Counted from the stretch's first letter, positions 47,008 through 60,300 are shown. The stretch: DNA of 64,000 nucleotides from Clavelina lepadiformis (GCF_947623445.1 NC_135241.1:746501-810500); one strand, 5' to 3'. Numbers and translations: made by a program. Notes: generated from the sequence alone by a model not told the origin.

Positions 47008-48039
47008 TTTTAGATTTTAATTTCAAAACTTTTTGTGACCTGCAGCAAACAAAGTAGGTTAAAAGCTTTGAATTTGACGAATCATGAAGTAACAATTTTC
47101 CAGTGATTTTTGGTCAACTTAGAACTGTTTTCTGCACAAATTTTCTGCTTTTCTTAACTAGCTTGAACCGGTTCAAGCTTTGAAAAAGACAACTGCGGTC
47201 GTCGTTCACCTGATAACTACTACGTTGAGGACTAGGTTGTAGCCAACGTTCTTTTCACTTTAGCCGAAGTTTAATCTTATTCAACCTGAAGCTTTGACTT
47301 GGAAGCAATTCGCGCGACTACTGGGTAATGTTTTCGAACTTTGTTATAAATATCTCGGTCTAACTAATCGTTTCCAATGAAATCATCGCAATTTTATTTT
47401 AATTTGTTTGCGCGAGCTCTCGTCTTCTCTCGTCGCCGATCGTGATTCCAATCTCGCCGGGATCCTGCGACTGCAAATCGGCGATGACACCTCATCGATG
47501 GAGCGGAAAAATTTCAGCCCTAACCCGACAAAGCCGTAACATCGTATCTGGGACTCTGGCGCTACAGCGTCGTGCGCGTCCATGCATTGTTACGCTTCGC
47601 TGAGCATTTGACCACACACGTCGCGAAATCAGATTTCTCAAAAACGCGAAAAATTGAACTTTTTCCAAAACCTATCTTTCGCCACCTCCTTACCAATAAA
47701 CTTGAAATCGGGTTTTTATTATCAGAGACGAATTTAAACGTGACCTTAAAGTTTTCATTTTCACCTAAGTCAAAAAACTTCCTTTGACCAAATCGTTTCC
47801 TTTTCTCCAGCGGTCGTTTTAACGTTGTAAAGAAAACCACAAAATGTAAACACGGTGAAGAATTTCAACGCACAACAAACCTCTGCTACTGTCAATGACC
47901 TTTCCCCACAAATAAACATCAAATTATGTCGTCGTAAAAGATGATTGTTTGCAGACTTGTGGCGTCACAAAACAATCATTTTCCACCAGGATTAGCTTCA
48001 AACAACAAACAATAATGAACCTTAACTCGCAGAAGCAAA
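47008..48039. other. Divergent upstream region of GAS1 and PIERCE1
   Basis: About 1 kb separating two divergent starts; it should contain both promoters. No TATA box is convincing. Short frames at 47383-47840 are not supported. Confidence 0.5.
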
Positions 48040-48345
48040 ATGGAAAAAGAAAACGCAAGTACGGAAACGGCTGTGGGGCACAGAACATGTGCCCCTAAAT
48101 TGGGGTCAGAAGTATCGGAGGGGGCACTGGAAGGGCGGAAACTTCCCCGAAGATTCAGGGAGGCGCATTTGATGCAAGGATATGGAAGAAAAATGGACTC
48201 TTTTTACCGAACAACTTCATCCGACTACGGCAGTAGAGGACCGTGCCAGCTAACCATGCCCGCTGGTTACTTCGGGATGAACCGGAAGTTTACCCACCGA
48301 CTGGCACAATGTGGAATGTATAGAAATCATTCAGTCAACATATAA
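48040..48345 (+). CDS. PIERCE1: PIERCE1-like ciliary microtubule inner protein
   Basis: A 101-aa intronless frame. Its second half matches human PIERCE1 (C9orf116): FYRTTSSDYGSRGPCQLTMP against VYRTSNQAYGSRAPTVHEMP, then NRKFTHRLAQCGMYRNHSVN against SNKFSQQLAAGGMFRNNTLN. PIERCE1 lies inside the outer doublet microtubules of motile cilia and is needed for outer dynein arm docking and left-right patterning in vertebrates. The protein is shorter than human (136 aa) and stops just after the conserved block. An AG acceptor lies seven bases before the ATG, which would suit spliced-leader addition. Confidence 0.83.
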   Translation: MEKENASTETAVGHRTCAPKLGSEVSEGALEGRKLPRRFREAHLMQGYGRKMDSFYRTTSSDYGSRGPCQLTMPAGYFGMNRKFTHRLAQCGMYRNHSVNI

Positions 48346-48938
48346 TTTAAACGCTGGTCATCATGTGAAACTTTGTGTTACTGTGAGTCGCTTGTGCCCT
48401 TTTTTTGTAAAACAAGTCGATTGAACGACCTGAACTTATTTATCATTACACGCAACTACTCTCGGACTGAGTTTGCTTCCTCGCAGCAAATCATCTTTCT
48501 ATGCAAGTTAAGAAATCTTAATACCGTCTAAAATCGGTCTATGTCTATGTCTTTACACGCTTCCAGTTGACGCATCGAAGTCGGATGATATTTTTAAGCG
48601 CATCAGACATAACAACCGGTTGTGGTTGTCTTCTGCTGACTATCTACGGCGCATTATATTAATCACTTTGTACTTCCGTAATTATGACGTAGCTAGCACA
48701 GCGTTGTTATTTCTTCATAACAATATGATGTCACAATACAAAGATTTTCGGTTATGTCGCAATTCAAAATTCTTTTAAGTTTTAACCGCAGAGCTCGAAA
48801 TTTGCGGGATCAGATTACGACTCAATAAACTTTTAGCCAACCACAATACTTCTTAATAAGAAATCGTTCACTGTTGCTGACAAAACTTCTTTCAACTGCA
48901 TGCACTTCGCACAAACCGAACAAAAATGCGGAAAGATT
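48346..48938. other. Convergent intergenic stretch, PIERCE1 and NOC3L
   Basis: 3' flanks of both genes; nothing else seen. Confidence 0.5.
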
Positions 48939-48944
48939 TTTATT
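48939..48944 (-). promoter_or_regulatory. Polyadenylation signal abutting the NOC3L stop
   Basis: On the minus strand AATAAA follows the TGA stop with no gap. Confidence 0.6.
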
Positions 48945-51900
48945 TCAACCTCGTTTGAGGAGATTTTCTGCAGAACGACTCACTACTGACACATAGTGGC
49001 GACGCATCAGGTGAAGTTCCCACAAATTAGTTGATTGGGCCCCGCTGTGAAGGGGGTCATTTACTTCCGGGTTGTAACTTCCTGGACGGATAAAAATGCA
49101 TTGAAAAGTTACTGGGCTTATGGCAGATGCCAATTAAATTAAACAAAATAACAAGTTGATGAACGACGTCACAACAACAGCAGCTAACCTAATGCGAGAG
49201 ATTCAACATCAAACAGACAGTTGGTCCTGCTGTTGCTGTTTAAAAGTCTTCCAACTTGTTTGAGAATCTGAAGAATCTTTCCCGTTGAGGTCAGTTGCAT
49301 TCCCAGCATTGAAAGTCGTTTAACGAAAGCGCATAAGGACAACAGAGTAACCTGCAGCATAACTTGCTTTAGGTGGAAAATCAAACATTGTGATATCTCA
49401 TTGTAGCGACTGATACGAACCTGTTTTCTTCGTTTATTCAACATGACGTCAAGACACTTTAGAAGCAATTCTACATTACAATGCTCTGTGTTGCTCTCTG
49501 ACGCCATCTCGAGGATAATTTTATAAGCAATTTTGTAAAATTCAATTGGGTCAATGTTAAGCACTTCACCTTGACCAGAGAGGATCTGAAAGGAAAATTG
49601 AGCAGATGCATGAAAATAACTACCTGAGCAAACCACCAGCCACATCCAAGATCTACCTGGAATGCTGCGTAAATACAATGCAGGTTCTCTCTGTGAGACA
49701 GAGTTCCCGATGAGACGAGCTGTTGCAAAACATTGAGGAGATCGTTGAAGAAGTCAATGTTGATGAGGTGAGCAAACTTTGCTAATCCTTCGAGTATTGA
49801 CGGGAGAATTGTGCGGCAATCACCGCCGTTCTAAACAATGCCACAAAATAAGGTTCAAGGCACAGGAATGTTCTACTGTGATAAAGAAGAGCGTATTGTG
49901 ATGTCGAAACAATGAGGATGGAATTAACCATAAAAACAGACGCGAAAAACTTCTTATACTACATCACAGCCTTATGCACAGCAATTAAGATCAATCACGA
50001 TCTGACAATGAAGTTCCAACAACCTCATGCTTGAGAATCCTGAAATAGATGAGAAAGATTTGCTGCACGATCTCTGTGTGGATCTTTGTCCTTTCCTCCT
50101 GGTCCTCGGAGGCAGCGAGTTCCTTCAACTCCTGGTCTTTGTCCTGCTCAATCTTTGACTCTTTCTTCTTCCTCCTGGAGAGCTTCTTCTTCTCCTCCTT
50201 CATCTTTTTTCTTTCTTCTTTATTTTTAGCAATTCCCACCATAGAGTAGTCGACAACTTTAATCCTGAAAAAATAAACAAGACGAGTTTAACTCCAGCTG
50301 TGAGCACACACAGTCACATAAGTTATGTCATGACTAGATTGACTATGGTCACATGACACATCCAAGGACATAAAATTGATGTGTTGACATCATTGACTTA
50401 AATCAAATCAAAGCATGTCCATGACCCACCGGAGACATAACAGAGTGTTCAAAAATTCTGGATTCAATTTTTTTGGGCCGACCTCTTTGGCAACATTTGC
50501 AATCGCTTTCACCGTGTTCAGCGAAGAGTTTCCATTTTTGTCCAAGGAAAATAAAGTGGAAATGGCTTCGCAACAAGTCTTTCTGACATCACAGTCGGGG
50601 TCATTATTTGCAAGTGGTATCAGCACAAGGGTTACGTTGGCGTGGAAGTTAAAGTGAGCGGTGTGAGCATAGAGTTGTGACAATGAGTGAGTTGCAACTT
50701 TTCCGAGGCTTTTAGCTGCGTCTGGACTCATAAGCTTGTACTTTCCTATCAGAGAATTTGATCATTAATTGCGTCACAATCAACACCAGACTATCTTCTT
50801 AGATAAGTTAATCATTTAGTAACTTCATTTCTGTAAACATGAAGCCGTACCAGGATTTTTTCTGTATTTTATAAACTTTTCCAGCGATTTCAGATAGAGT
50901 TGGTAATGGTGAAGCAGACCCTCTTCGTAGTCAGTTAATTCTTTAACGTCTTTGCTCAGTTTCACTTCTTTTTCCTTTTCAGTCCGTTCACGGATCCTGT
51001 AACCTGTAAAAAATAACTCACACCATCACATATGACAGTTTACAAACGAAATGCCAATCCAATGACACCTGACCTGGAATAATATCAACAAAAAGACAAG
51101 CTAGTGATGCGATGACCAATTTATGAATGGTCACAAAGCTCTCGGGTGTGTCGCGATCTTCAAGCATCAGCCGTAGCTCTTTGATCATCTTCAAACTTGA
51201 CTGAGGATCCGCAACGATGGATGAAGAAAGAAGCGCGATTTTCTCCTTCTTTTCAACGATCAGTTTCCTTCTACATAAACATCATACGAGTTTTGGTTAC
51301 CTGACAAGGAATCGGGGTCTAGTACGGAAGAGCAGTCATTTAAAAGTGTTATTACGAATCGATGATATAATTGTGACATCACTATGTTACTTTTACATGA
51401 ATGTGAACCTGCAGGGATATTGTGGAAGGCACAGGTTCCATAAATTATTTTAGAGGCTAGAGGTTAAATTATTTCATTTATTTTAATTTTTCTTGTGACT
51501 TTCATCTACATGTATTACACTGCACTGCTGCCACTGCATTATCAATACAAGTGCTGAGGCGTAGGCCTGTATCACATGTGGGTTATCGATGCTTTTATGA
51601 GATGCAGCAACATATCACCAATATCCTTCAGATTATAGAGCACATGAGAGACAGTGGAAAAGGTCAATATTAAAAGAGATGATTTTCTTTTAATGCTTTG
51701 AAAATTTTGATCATTTATGGCAAACTTAGCAGACATTTTCTCTACCCAGCACATAACATGGCACTGTGCCTTGATGCTAAAAAATCAAATGTAAATGATT
51801 TCTTGGTGATTAAATTTTCAGGAACGCTGTCTCAGTTTAAACTAAGCCAACAAATTAGACTGCCGGTTTTCACTAAAGCAATAAAATTCAAAAGTAACGT

Positions 51901-52348
51901 ATTGATCGGGTTCAACGTATGTACATATTCAAATATCTCATGCCAGAAGGTAACCAGGGGACCTGTCCTGCTCTGAATTCATATCAAAACATTCCTAAGA
52001 GATAGTAGCAGATTAGCTTAAGTACAAATACTGAGCAAGGAGAAAATCCTAAACAAACCTTTGTATGAGAAGTTCTTCTTTGGATCTGGCAGGTTGCAAT
52101 GTTTTTTCTACAGATTTTTCGATAGTTTTGGAATCCTCGTAATCTTCCTGATGATCGAGCACTTCCTGTTCTTCATATGTTTGAGGGATGAACTTTCCTG
52201 ACGACTCTTTAATCGGAAGAAGGTTCCTTATCTTGCCATTCTTCTGGGGCAAGATTTCTTTTTGAAATAATCTCGGCCTCTTTTCGAAATTCTCTTCACA
52301 ACCTAAAGCCGGACGATCTCTAGCATTCTTTCTTTTCCGTTGAACCAT
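48945..52348 (-). CDS. NOC3L: Nucleolar complex protein 3 homologue
   Basis: Minus-strand exons: 52059-52348, 51074-51270, 50851-51003, 50430-50745, 50024-50264, 49657-49830, 49421-49585, 49189-49351, 48945-49081. All phases agree and the total is about 611 aa. Matches to human NOC3L run throughout: LLPIKESSGKFIPQT, the CCEAIS block, the Lys/Glu-rich coiled coil (KNKEERKKMKEEKKKLS), LEGLAKFAHLINIDFFNDLL, ILSGQGEVLNIDP, LKCLDVMLNKRRKQ, and LWELHLMRRHY. NOC3 works in nucleolar 60S pre-ribosome maturation and transport, and in yeast also in replication licensing. Human NOC3L has 800 aa: about 130 N-terminal and 60 C-terminal residues have no counterpart here. An upstream exon beyond 52348 is possible, because an AG lies 7-8 bases before the chosen ATG. 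Confidence 0.92.
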
Positions 52349-52911
52349 ATTTAAACTTTAAATGGATAGACAGCCTCTGGTACCTACACAGGGTTGAAAC
52401 AGTAAGTTTTTATTGTCATTGATGTCATAACCAGAACACTTTTATAAAGAAAAGGTTTTTCTCATGTCTTGAGTGAGTAGACTAATTAGACTAAAAAGTA
52501 ACAAGTGACAGTGGGAGGGGGGCTCAATAAAAGCCAGTTAGTTACATTGGTAACTATACAAACCGAATGGGGGCGTGCAAAATGTGAGTATATGTTGTCG
52601 ATGTATCGGGGGAAATTATAGGGTTCCAAGGGGAAACCTCCCTAATAGATGCAACCTGTTAATCTATATATCAGCCTGACTGGAAAGTGCAGCAGTTTTT
52701 GACAAGAAATCGTGCGTGCAAAGACTCAAATTTTGGTGTGATGGCATGTACTGAAGCATCAATTCTTCTTTTATTTGTTATACATGAGCATGATGAATAA
52801 AATATTCGGCGTACATGTTGATGATGTAAGTGGCACACTTTTTGTTATATTATGTCGGTGATATACGCGGCCCCGAGGTCTCAACCCCGTCACTTCTTTT
52901 CGGCCCCACAA

Positions 52912-52980
52912 TACGATGACGTCATAATTTGGTAACTCTGAGGTAATTGTGCACTTTCATACTTGGCATACTAGACTCCA
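52912..52980. mobile_element. Degenerate family 1 MITE, copy D
   Basis: Keeps the GATGACGTCATAATTTG core and a TGTGCACTTT arm as in the other copies; the opposite arm is poor. Confidence 0.5.
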
Positions 52981-53639
52981 TGTCCCATTCTGACAGTCTG
53001 AGCATCAGCTATTCCAATGCTATAACTCATTATGACAAATAAATGAACCACAATTCTGACGTGCCGCGTACGGGTACATGTCTTTACTTGGTAAACCTAT
53101 TGCGTTTGCCCTCATTTTGTCCATCAATTGTATTACTGAATTACTAATTATTATAATATTACGACTCTTCACAACAAGCAAATATACGTAACTACGTAAT
53201 ACGAAGGTTAGAACGTTCACGTAGTCGTTTCATTTACATTAATAGAAAATGCCCAGCTTGCAAGCAAACAGTTCGTTTAGGTAGCCTATCGTCGTTAGGC
53301 GTAAATGTATCACTTAGACATAATACAGGCTAACAAGTTGATTTAATGTTTACGGCTGGCCACTGAATAAGGATGTTCTTTCCTGATAATCCCCCATTTT
53401 GTAGAGCGACAAAATATGCCCCTATTTCGTATGCCATTCTGCAAATATAGGCTGACTTTATAAACCTCAACTTCAACAAGCAGGCCCATGTGCAAACGTT
53501 CTAGCGCACAATCAGATTAGCTATTGCTCGCACAATTGTTCAAAAACAATTTCTACATTGCACATTCCAGAATAAAATTACTGGAAAGTAGGCCTGGACA
53601 GAGACCTATGGCAGTTTTTGGATTTTTTATGGCACAATA

Positions 53640-53970
53640 TCACAAAATCTTTATCTTCAAGCTAGAAGAAGTCTTTGCACGACTTAAACTCGGCAATGAT
53701 TCCTCATCGCTCGATCTGAATTAGCGAGCTTGTCTTTACCAAGTTTCGATTGACATATCCATTTTTTGATTTAATTTTAATTTTTTCATTGTATTACCCG
53801 AATATGAAACTGTTTATCTGGTTTCTGGGCCACTGAACAGAAGCAGGTGTTGTTAATTTCTTACCCAAGGACATTAACAACGGTAGCGCTGCTAAGGATC
53901 GAATACAGGTCGCATTATTGCGAGCCCAGCGATCGAACCGCTGTGTTACTGAGCCGACAAATAATAATAA
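53640..53970 (-). repeat. Candidate tRNA-derived SINE, copy 2
   Basis: Related to 30110-30432. The minus strand begins GTCGGCTCAGTAACACAGCG and then GGTTCGATCG, resembling A and B boxes of a tRNA promoter. A segment reading TTAATGTCCTTGGGTAAG on the minus strand resembles a motif that recurs in many animal dispersed repeats. Confidence 0.55.
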
Positions 53971-54348
53971 GAATAACAAATATTAATAAAAAATACGACA
54001 TTAATATAATAATAACGACAAATAATAATTAATCAAAATGTTATGCTGTATTTGTAAGATTTCACCGGCGAGCATGAGAAAATGTTTTTCCTGAGTGATC
54101 GTAAACACGGAAGTGATGATGGAGTACCTTCAAAAACCCTTAGCGTTGAAGCTTTTGCCGAAAAGTGAACGGTTTTGTTACTTTGTATGGGACCCAAAAC
54201 AAACTAACTCTTGTGACAGACAGCAGAGTTGTTTTGGTTCGTCTAATAACTTGGTGCATGTTAGGCTGTAAACGTTAATTAGATCTTTTGTAACTGACTG
54301 GCCGTGTGGTACATCAAACCTTATAGGATTGCCTACAATTTGATTGAC

Positions 54349-57300
54349 ATGGAACGTCGAGACAACACCGCACGAACAAGGGATTTATTTTTACGTTTGA
54401 TGTCATTGGTTTATATGTTTGCATTTGCATCCATATACGTCCAGATACCAGGTAGGCCTTGTGTTGACTGTTGTTAGTTTCAAGTTAAGTTTTATAGCTG
54501 TCACTGTGCACAGCCAAATGACGTCACAATTTGAGTAGCTTGGGTCTAGTATGCAAATGCGTCCATTGGTTGTGCACTTTTACACTAGATCCTGAAATTT
54601 CCTTAGTTTTATCTTTTGCAGGTTTATAACTTAACAGTGGCAATGGCACTGATAATTGAATCAAAGCAAAGCCAACAGCCTTAAAATCAGCTTCATTTAT
54701 TAAAATAGGAATCATAGTTGCAGTGGAAATAAGGGGTTTATACCGTTGGTGCAGCGTAAAACATGGTCAGGCATTGGGATTGATCAGACATATAAAATGG
54801 CATTGCAAACCAGGACAAACCGGTGCCTTAAAAAAAACAGAAAAGGAGGAGACACTAATTGTTGCTCCGATTTATACTGCAAAATCATACTGTTTAAAAC
54901 CAAAACCTCTAAAAGGAATAAAATTGGGAGTCACTGATTTTTTCTTTGATTTCTAACGTATGGGGTGCACCTTGCCTGCACAAGCATTGGGCAGCCATGG
55001 ACCACGAGTCACAATGTACACCAGCTGCTTCCTTGCACACCGGAATTTTGCTTCTGCACACCCGAGATCTTGGCGAAAATTGCTATACCCTGCAGACGGG
55101 CTGTAAGGTGCAAGGTGTAGCAATCCATCAGTACGTTGTTAAAAAAATGCAAATTGTTTGGGTAAATGAATGTTAAGCTGAAATGGAAATACCCGAGTTA
55201 GTGCAACACGTGACTAAAAGGGTTAGGCTATTGATACAATTCCAGAGGAGCAATGAATAAATTTGGAAAAATGCCACCTGTAAGCTGGTGGGCCCTCTAC
55301 TTATTTTTGTGTAAATAATTTGTGCTTTAATAGGTATATATATATATATATATTTTTTGTGTTATTTTATCACAAACTCGATTTGCAGGTTTATACGGGA
55401 AAAATGGAATCATGCCCGTCCACTCGCTTATTCAAACGATCTTCGGAGAAAATAAAGGGAAAAGTGCTGAGTCATTATTCTTGCACACACCCACACTTCT
55501 GTGGTTCATGAAAGTCGACCCTGATCTTGGCTTGGAAATTCTTTCTCTTCTTGGTGAGTTAAGTTGGAATTTACTACGTGTTCATCTAAAGCCCTTGATA
55601 CTTTGTCCGTTATTTATGCCAACTTCTATCGGTGTTTTTTACAGGTGTGTTTTTCTCGTTTATCTGCATTTTGTGGCAAAAAGTTAGAATTATGCCCTTC
55701 CTCTGCATTCTATGGCTTCTGTATTTATCAATTTACAAGGTATTTTTAAATAAAAAAATCTGTTGATTGCTAAATAATGATGTAACTGTTTTTATAACTG
55801 TGCATTAGGATTTAGAGAAAATAGGACGAGTTATTATCAATTTCCTTTGCAGGTTGGAGAAACATTCCTCTGGTTTCAGTGGGATATACTGCTGCTTGAA
55901 GCTGGTTTTCTCACCATACTCGTTGCACCTGTTGTTAATCGAAAATCTGACCCCATCACAGGAGCCAGGTAGAACTAACTGTATTGTTGGAAATTGTTTA
56001 TCTCTCCTAGTGGATGCTAAACTTCATTCACTCCTGCATTGTCACTTACGTGTTAACTCAAAATTTCTTATAACTCAAAATACTTAACTGGTTTCAGCAA
56101 AATATTTGTGAAATATATTATCATGTTGAACCATATTTGGAAAAGGTACATCTCATCTCCTTTCACACTTGCTTCTATTTCCGCCATTTTATAAGGTTAA
56201 GGTTTAGCTTATGCTTAAATACTGTTTGCTTTGGGTTCAAAAGACTTACGTACGTAGTGAAATGAATAAATCTCACCACCATCTACTCTGAAACCTCGGA
56301 CGGCTTTTGTTGAACCTCGCTGCATGTGCTCGTTATCTTTAAGTTTATGAACCATGTCAACCAGGTTCTTCATCTTGTCATGTGTTAATGAAACGTCAAG
56401 CAATGCTTTGCATCGTTTTATTGAACATTTGCCGTCAATTTTGCCAGCTTTGTGTAATTTGAAGTAATTAATGGCTCGCTTTAGATTTGAGCCAACGAGC
56501 TGTGACTCTGAGTAACATTTTGGTGTGAATAGCACATACATTGTGGCAATGTGTTAGTGTTATGTGATAACTAGTCGATACTAAAACATTATCAGAAGTT
56601 TGCATAAGTATGGTGCATTAATTTTCTGAAATCTTATTAATTTTTTTTTCAGTTATCACAGACAACTGCCATTTTTTCTCGTGAAGTGGTTGCTCTTCCG
56701 TTTGATGTTTGCGTCAGGCATTGTGAAGCTGACGAGCCAGTGCCCCACCTGGTGGGGGCTTACAGGTAACAAGATGAGAAATTTGCAATAAAAACTTTAT
56801 ACGCCATCGCTTCTGGGAATGCATTCGACTGAGCTCGGTATCCAGACAGGTGTGGTGAGAAATGGTCGACAATTTGTGCTTTTCTTCAGTCTGAGGATAT
56901 AAATTCCAGCCTGTTGTGTTGCACGGATTATTCGTTTGCAATGAACGGTTTCTTTGTTTCACAATTGTAAGGTGCTTCAATTAAATTAAGTTTTATGATA
57001 TTGTGGCGTAAAATATTGTTTTTTTTTTTTCAAGCACTGAACTACCATTACGAGAGTCAGGTATGTTTCATTGCTTCATAGTTAAAAATAGAAGTAAATC
57101 AGCTTTGCCTAGAAATACATAACTGTCATAATTATGCGGTTTAAATTATAATACCAAAATTATATACCAAAATTTCTAGACTTTAACTTACGTATATTTG
57201 TCAATGATTGATTTCATGATATGATCTCATGATTTATGATATAATCATGATGTGATTTCATTTCCTCAGTGTATTCCCACCCCTCTAGCATGGTGGGCCC

Positions 57301-60300
57301 ATCAGTCACCCGACGCTGTCCACCAGTTGTCTGTGATAGGAGCATACATCATTGAAATTGCGATTCCTTTCCTCTTCATTAGCCCAGTGAGACTGCACAG
57401 ACTGGTAGCTGCCTATGCCCAGGTTTGCACATCATTGGCTGCTTCAGTGAATGAACGTTTGGAAATGATATTTGGCTACTACTGGTCCAGTATCACTTGC
57501 GTTGAATGTTTTATTATTCTTTGCAGATATTTCTCATGATACTCATTTATTTAAGTGGAAATTACAATTTCTTTAACATTGTCACCGTTGTGCTTTGCCT
57601 GTCTCTTTTCGATGACGATCATCTCGACTTTCTGAAAGAATTTTTTACATTTGGTTGCATCAGAGCAAGTAAGGTTTACTTCAATGTTAGAAAACCCATA
57701 GATTCATAGAACATATTGAGGTATGATTAATACTGCTTTCATCGGTTATTAGAGCCACAAGTTAAGATCCAACATGTGACACCCCTTCAAAGCTTCGTCA
57801 ATTTCATCGGCTGCCTCGGTGCGTTGGGATTTTATGGATACTGGATCTATCATCTCTTTGGTTACAAGAACGGAAAATTTTTCCTAAGTACAACTTTCTT
57901 TTAAAACTAAGCAGTTCAAGTATTCATGGTTTGACTGGTGTGATAGCCATCTGTTGTTTGTTTTGCAGACTTCAAACCAAATGATTTGAATGAGTTCATG
58001 AAATGGGTGATGCCATATTTGGTTGCTCTTGGAGTGGTCACTTTTACATTGAAGGCAATTTGTATGGTATGGAAGTAAGTTCCCATTAAGTTTAGACTCG
58101 ACTTAATCTTGTGTTATACTCTGTAATGCCAACACCTGCATGGTTGCATGGTAGACGTTAAGCACAAGTAATTGACAGGGTTGACCTTGTATTGGTAACA
58201 TACGTCACTACACATTAAATTAATCCTTCTTGACCAAATAAATTGTTCACGTTGAAAAAAGAAAAGTTTAAAATTTAGAGGTATAAATAGCAGCCATTGC
58301 TATACAGATATGTCCAAATGATTTATGTTTTGATTAACAAATGGAACAATGATAAGCAACTGGGCAAGTTTTAACTGAAAACTTGAGAAGTGTCGTACTA
58401 ATTCATGTTTTCCGATGTCTTTTCACATAACTATTTAAATTGCAGAATGCTATTCAGAAGAAGCCTTAACACTCTCATTAAATTTTTATTGATCCTGGGT
58501 CCGTCGGTTTATATTTTAACTATCAGCATGGTGAGTAATATCAACCGAGTAGATGTTTATTTGATACTTTTACGTGATAATGGCGATGTTAATATTATCA
58601 ACTCCTTGCATTTTTTGTCTGTAACTTTTCGCCAAAACCAACCCCCCCACTGTGTCTTTTGCCTAGGTCCCATTTTCGAGTCTGCAGCCGGGTTTCAGTG
58701 GGAATTTGTGGCCGATAGCACACACGTGGCATCGTCAAAGCTTAAGGTTTGATCTCGTGCATTCGTACGGATTATTTCGACGCATGACCGGGGTCGGAGG
58801 TCGACCAGAGGTTGTCTTGGAAGGAAGCCACGCGGAGAACGGGAACTGGAGGGTAAAGTGATGGGTACATTTTTACGGTGTAAAGATTTTTTTGCCGACA
58901 ATGACTGATGCCTCCTGTCTGACGCTTACCGTCAAATCTTATCAGTCACTGTTGTGCACAACCCTTGGCATTTAGTTGATGCAACCACACGGCATCAATC
59001 ACAAAATTTGAAATGTTAAACGGGTGACACCTGTTACTGCAAGAATGGGATTATTAACATTACTTTCTGAACAAATGTCACCTGTGCTATCTGATATTAG
59101 GAATATCACTTCAACTACAAGCCGGGAAAAACAACCGTGTCTCCACCCTGGGTCGGTAAGTGACTTGCTGCCAATGAACAAGATTCAATAATTGCTCGCT
59201 ATGATTTATACATGGCTGTGTCATTGCCTTTATAATTGACACTGTAATATTTCTTATCGACCAGTTGGCCTAAGAGTTCATAAACATGTCTTCATTCTCA
59301 GCCCCCCACCAGCCCCGGCTTGACTGGCAGATGTGGTTTGCGGCGTTGGACAACTACCATAGAAATCCATGGCTTATTAGTTTCATGCATCGGTTGCTTC
59401 GTGGAGAACCCGACGGTAAAATCAGTTCATAATTTCACGGCAACTTCAACTCTACTTAGTCTTATGAAACCCTGACCACCACACTATGCAAATATTCATA
59501 ATTTTAGACCAGCTCTGTCTAACCGCAACGCCAAAAACGTCGGCCGGCTGTTAAAATTTTTCTCAACTACTCTTTACCGATAATCAGAAGTAGAATTAGT
59601 GCTCATTATACTGTGCAGTGTACATGCTTATAGCTTAACAATGAAAAACTTCAACTGGGATAATGCAACTCGTAGGTTGGACAAAGCTGGATCAAACTGT
59701 GTTTGGTTGGAATTAATACGGCAAAAATAATTTTCTATTTCAGTCCTAAAATTGATTGATCGGTCAAAGAATCCATTTAAAGAGAGGCCGCCTAAACTTA
59801 TAAGGGCAGTTCTATACCACTATCATTACACGAGACCACTGAAGGATGGTGGTTTGCCAAAAGCTTGGTGGAAGCGAGAATTCAAGAGCATTTATGTTCC
59901 TGCAATCCAAAAAGACGATACGACCGCTTTGGAGTTCTTAAAATACCACAGATTAATGCCCTTGGTGAGCTGCAGCTTTAAGCCTAAGTTTCTTTTCGAA
60001 GGAAGCTGTTGCACAAACTTTTCTGCGTTTTTTTAGTCTCATCCCAAAGTCAGAGCAGAACCGGGAATGGTGGAAACGTTTTGTAGAAAAGTTCGAGAAT
60101 TGACTGAGCAAATGTCTCCCGAACTCTTATTGTGGTCTCTTGCTCTAACAGGTGAACGGGTTATCATAGGATCAACTACCAACTACTATTTCTTAGAATT
60201 AGTTACTAAACGGTCGCAAGTTTTTGATCATTCTGGACATGGCTGATTTACTTTTTTTACTTCTCCAGCATTTTTCCTGTCACTCATTGGTTCCATCCTG

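Larger units (their letters stand above)
52349..54348. other. Divergent intergenic stretch, NOC3L and LMF2
   Basis: It holds a degenerate family 1 MITE (52912-52980) and a SINE-like repeat (53640-53970). No exon for the missing NOC3L N-terminus could be recognised. Confidence 0.5.
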
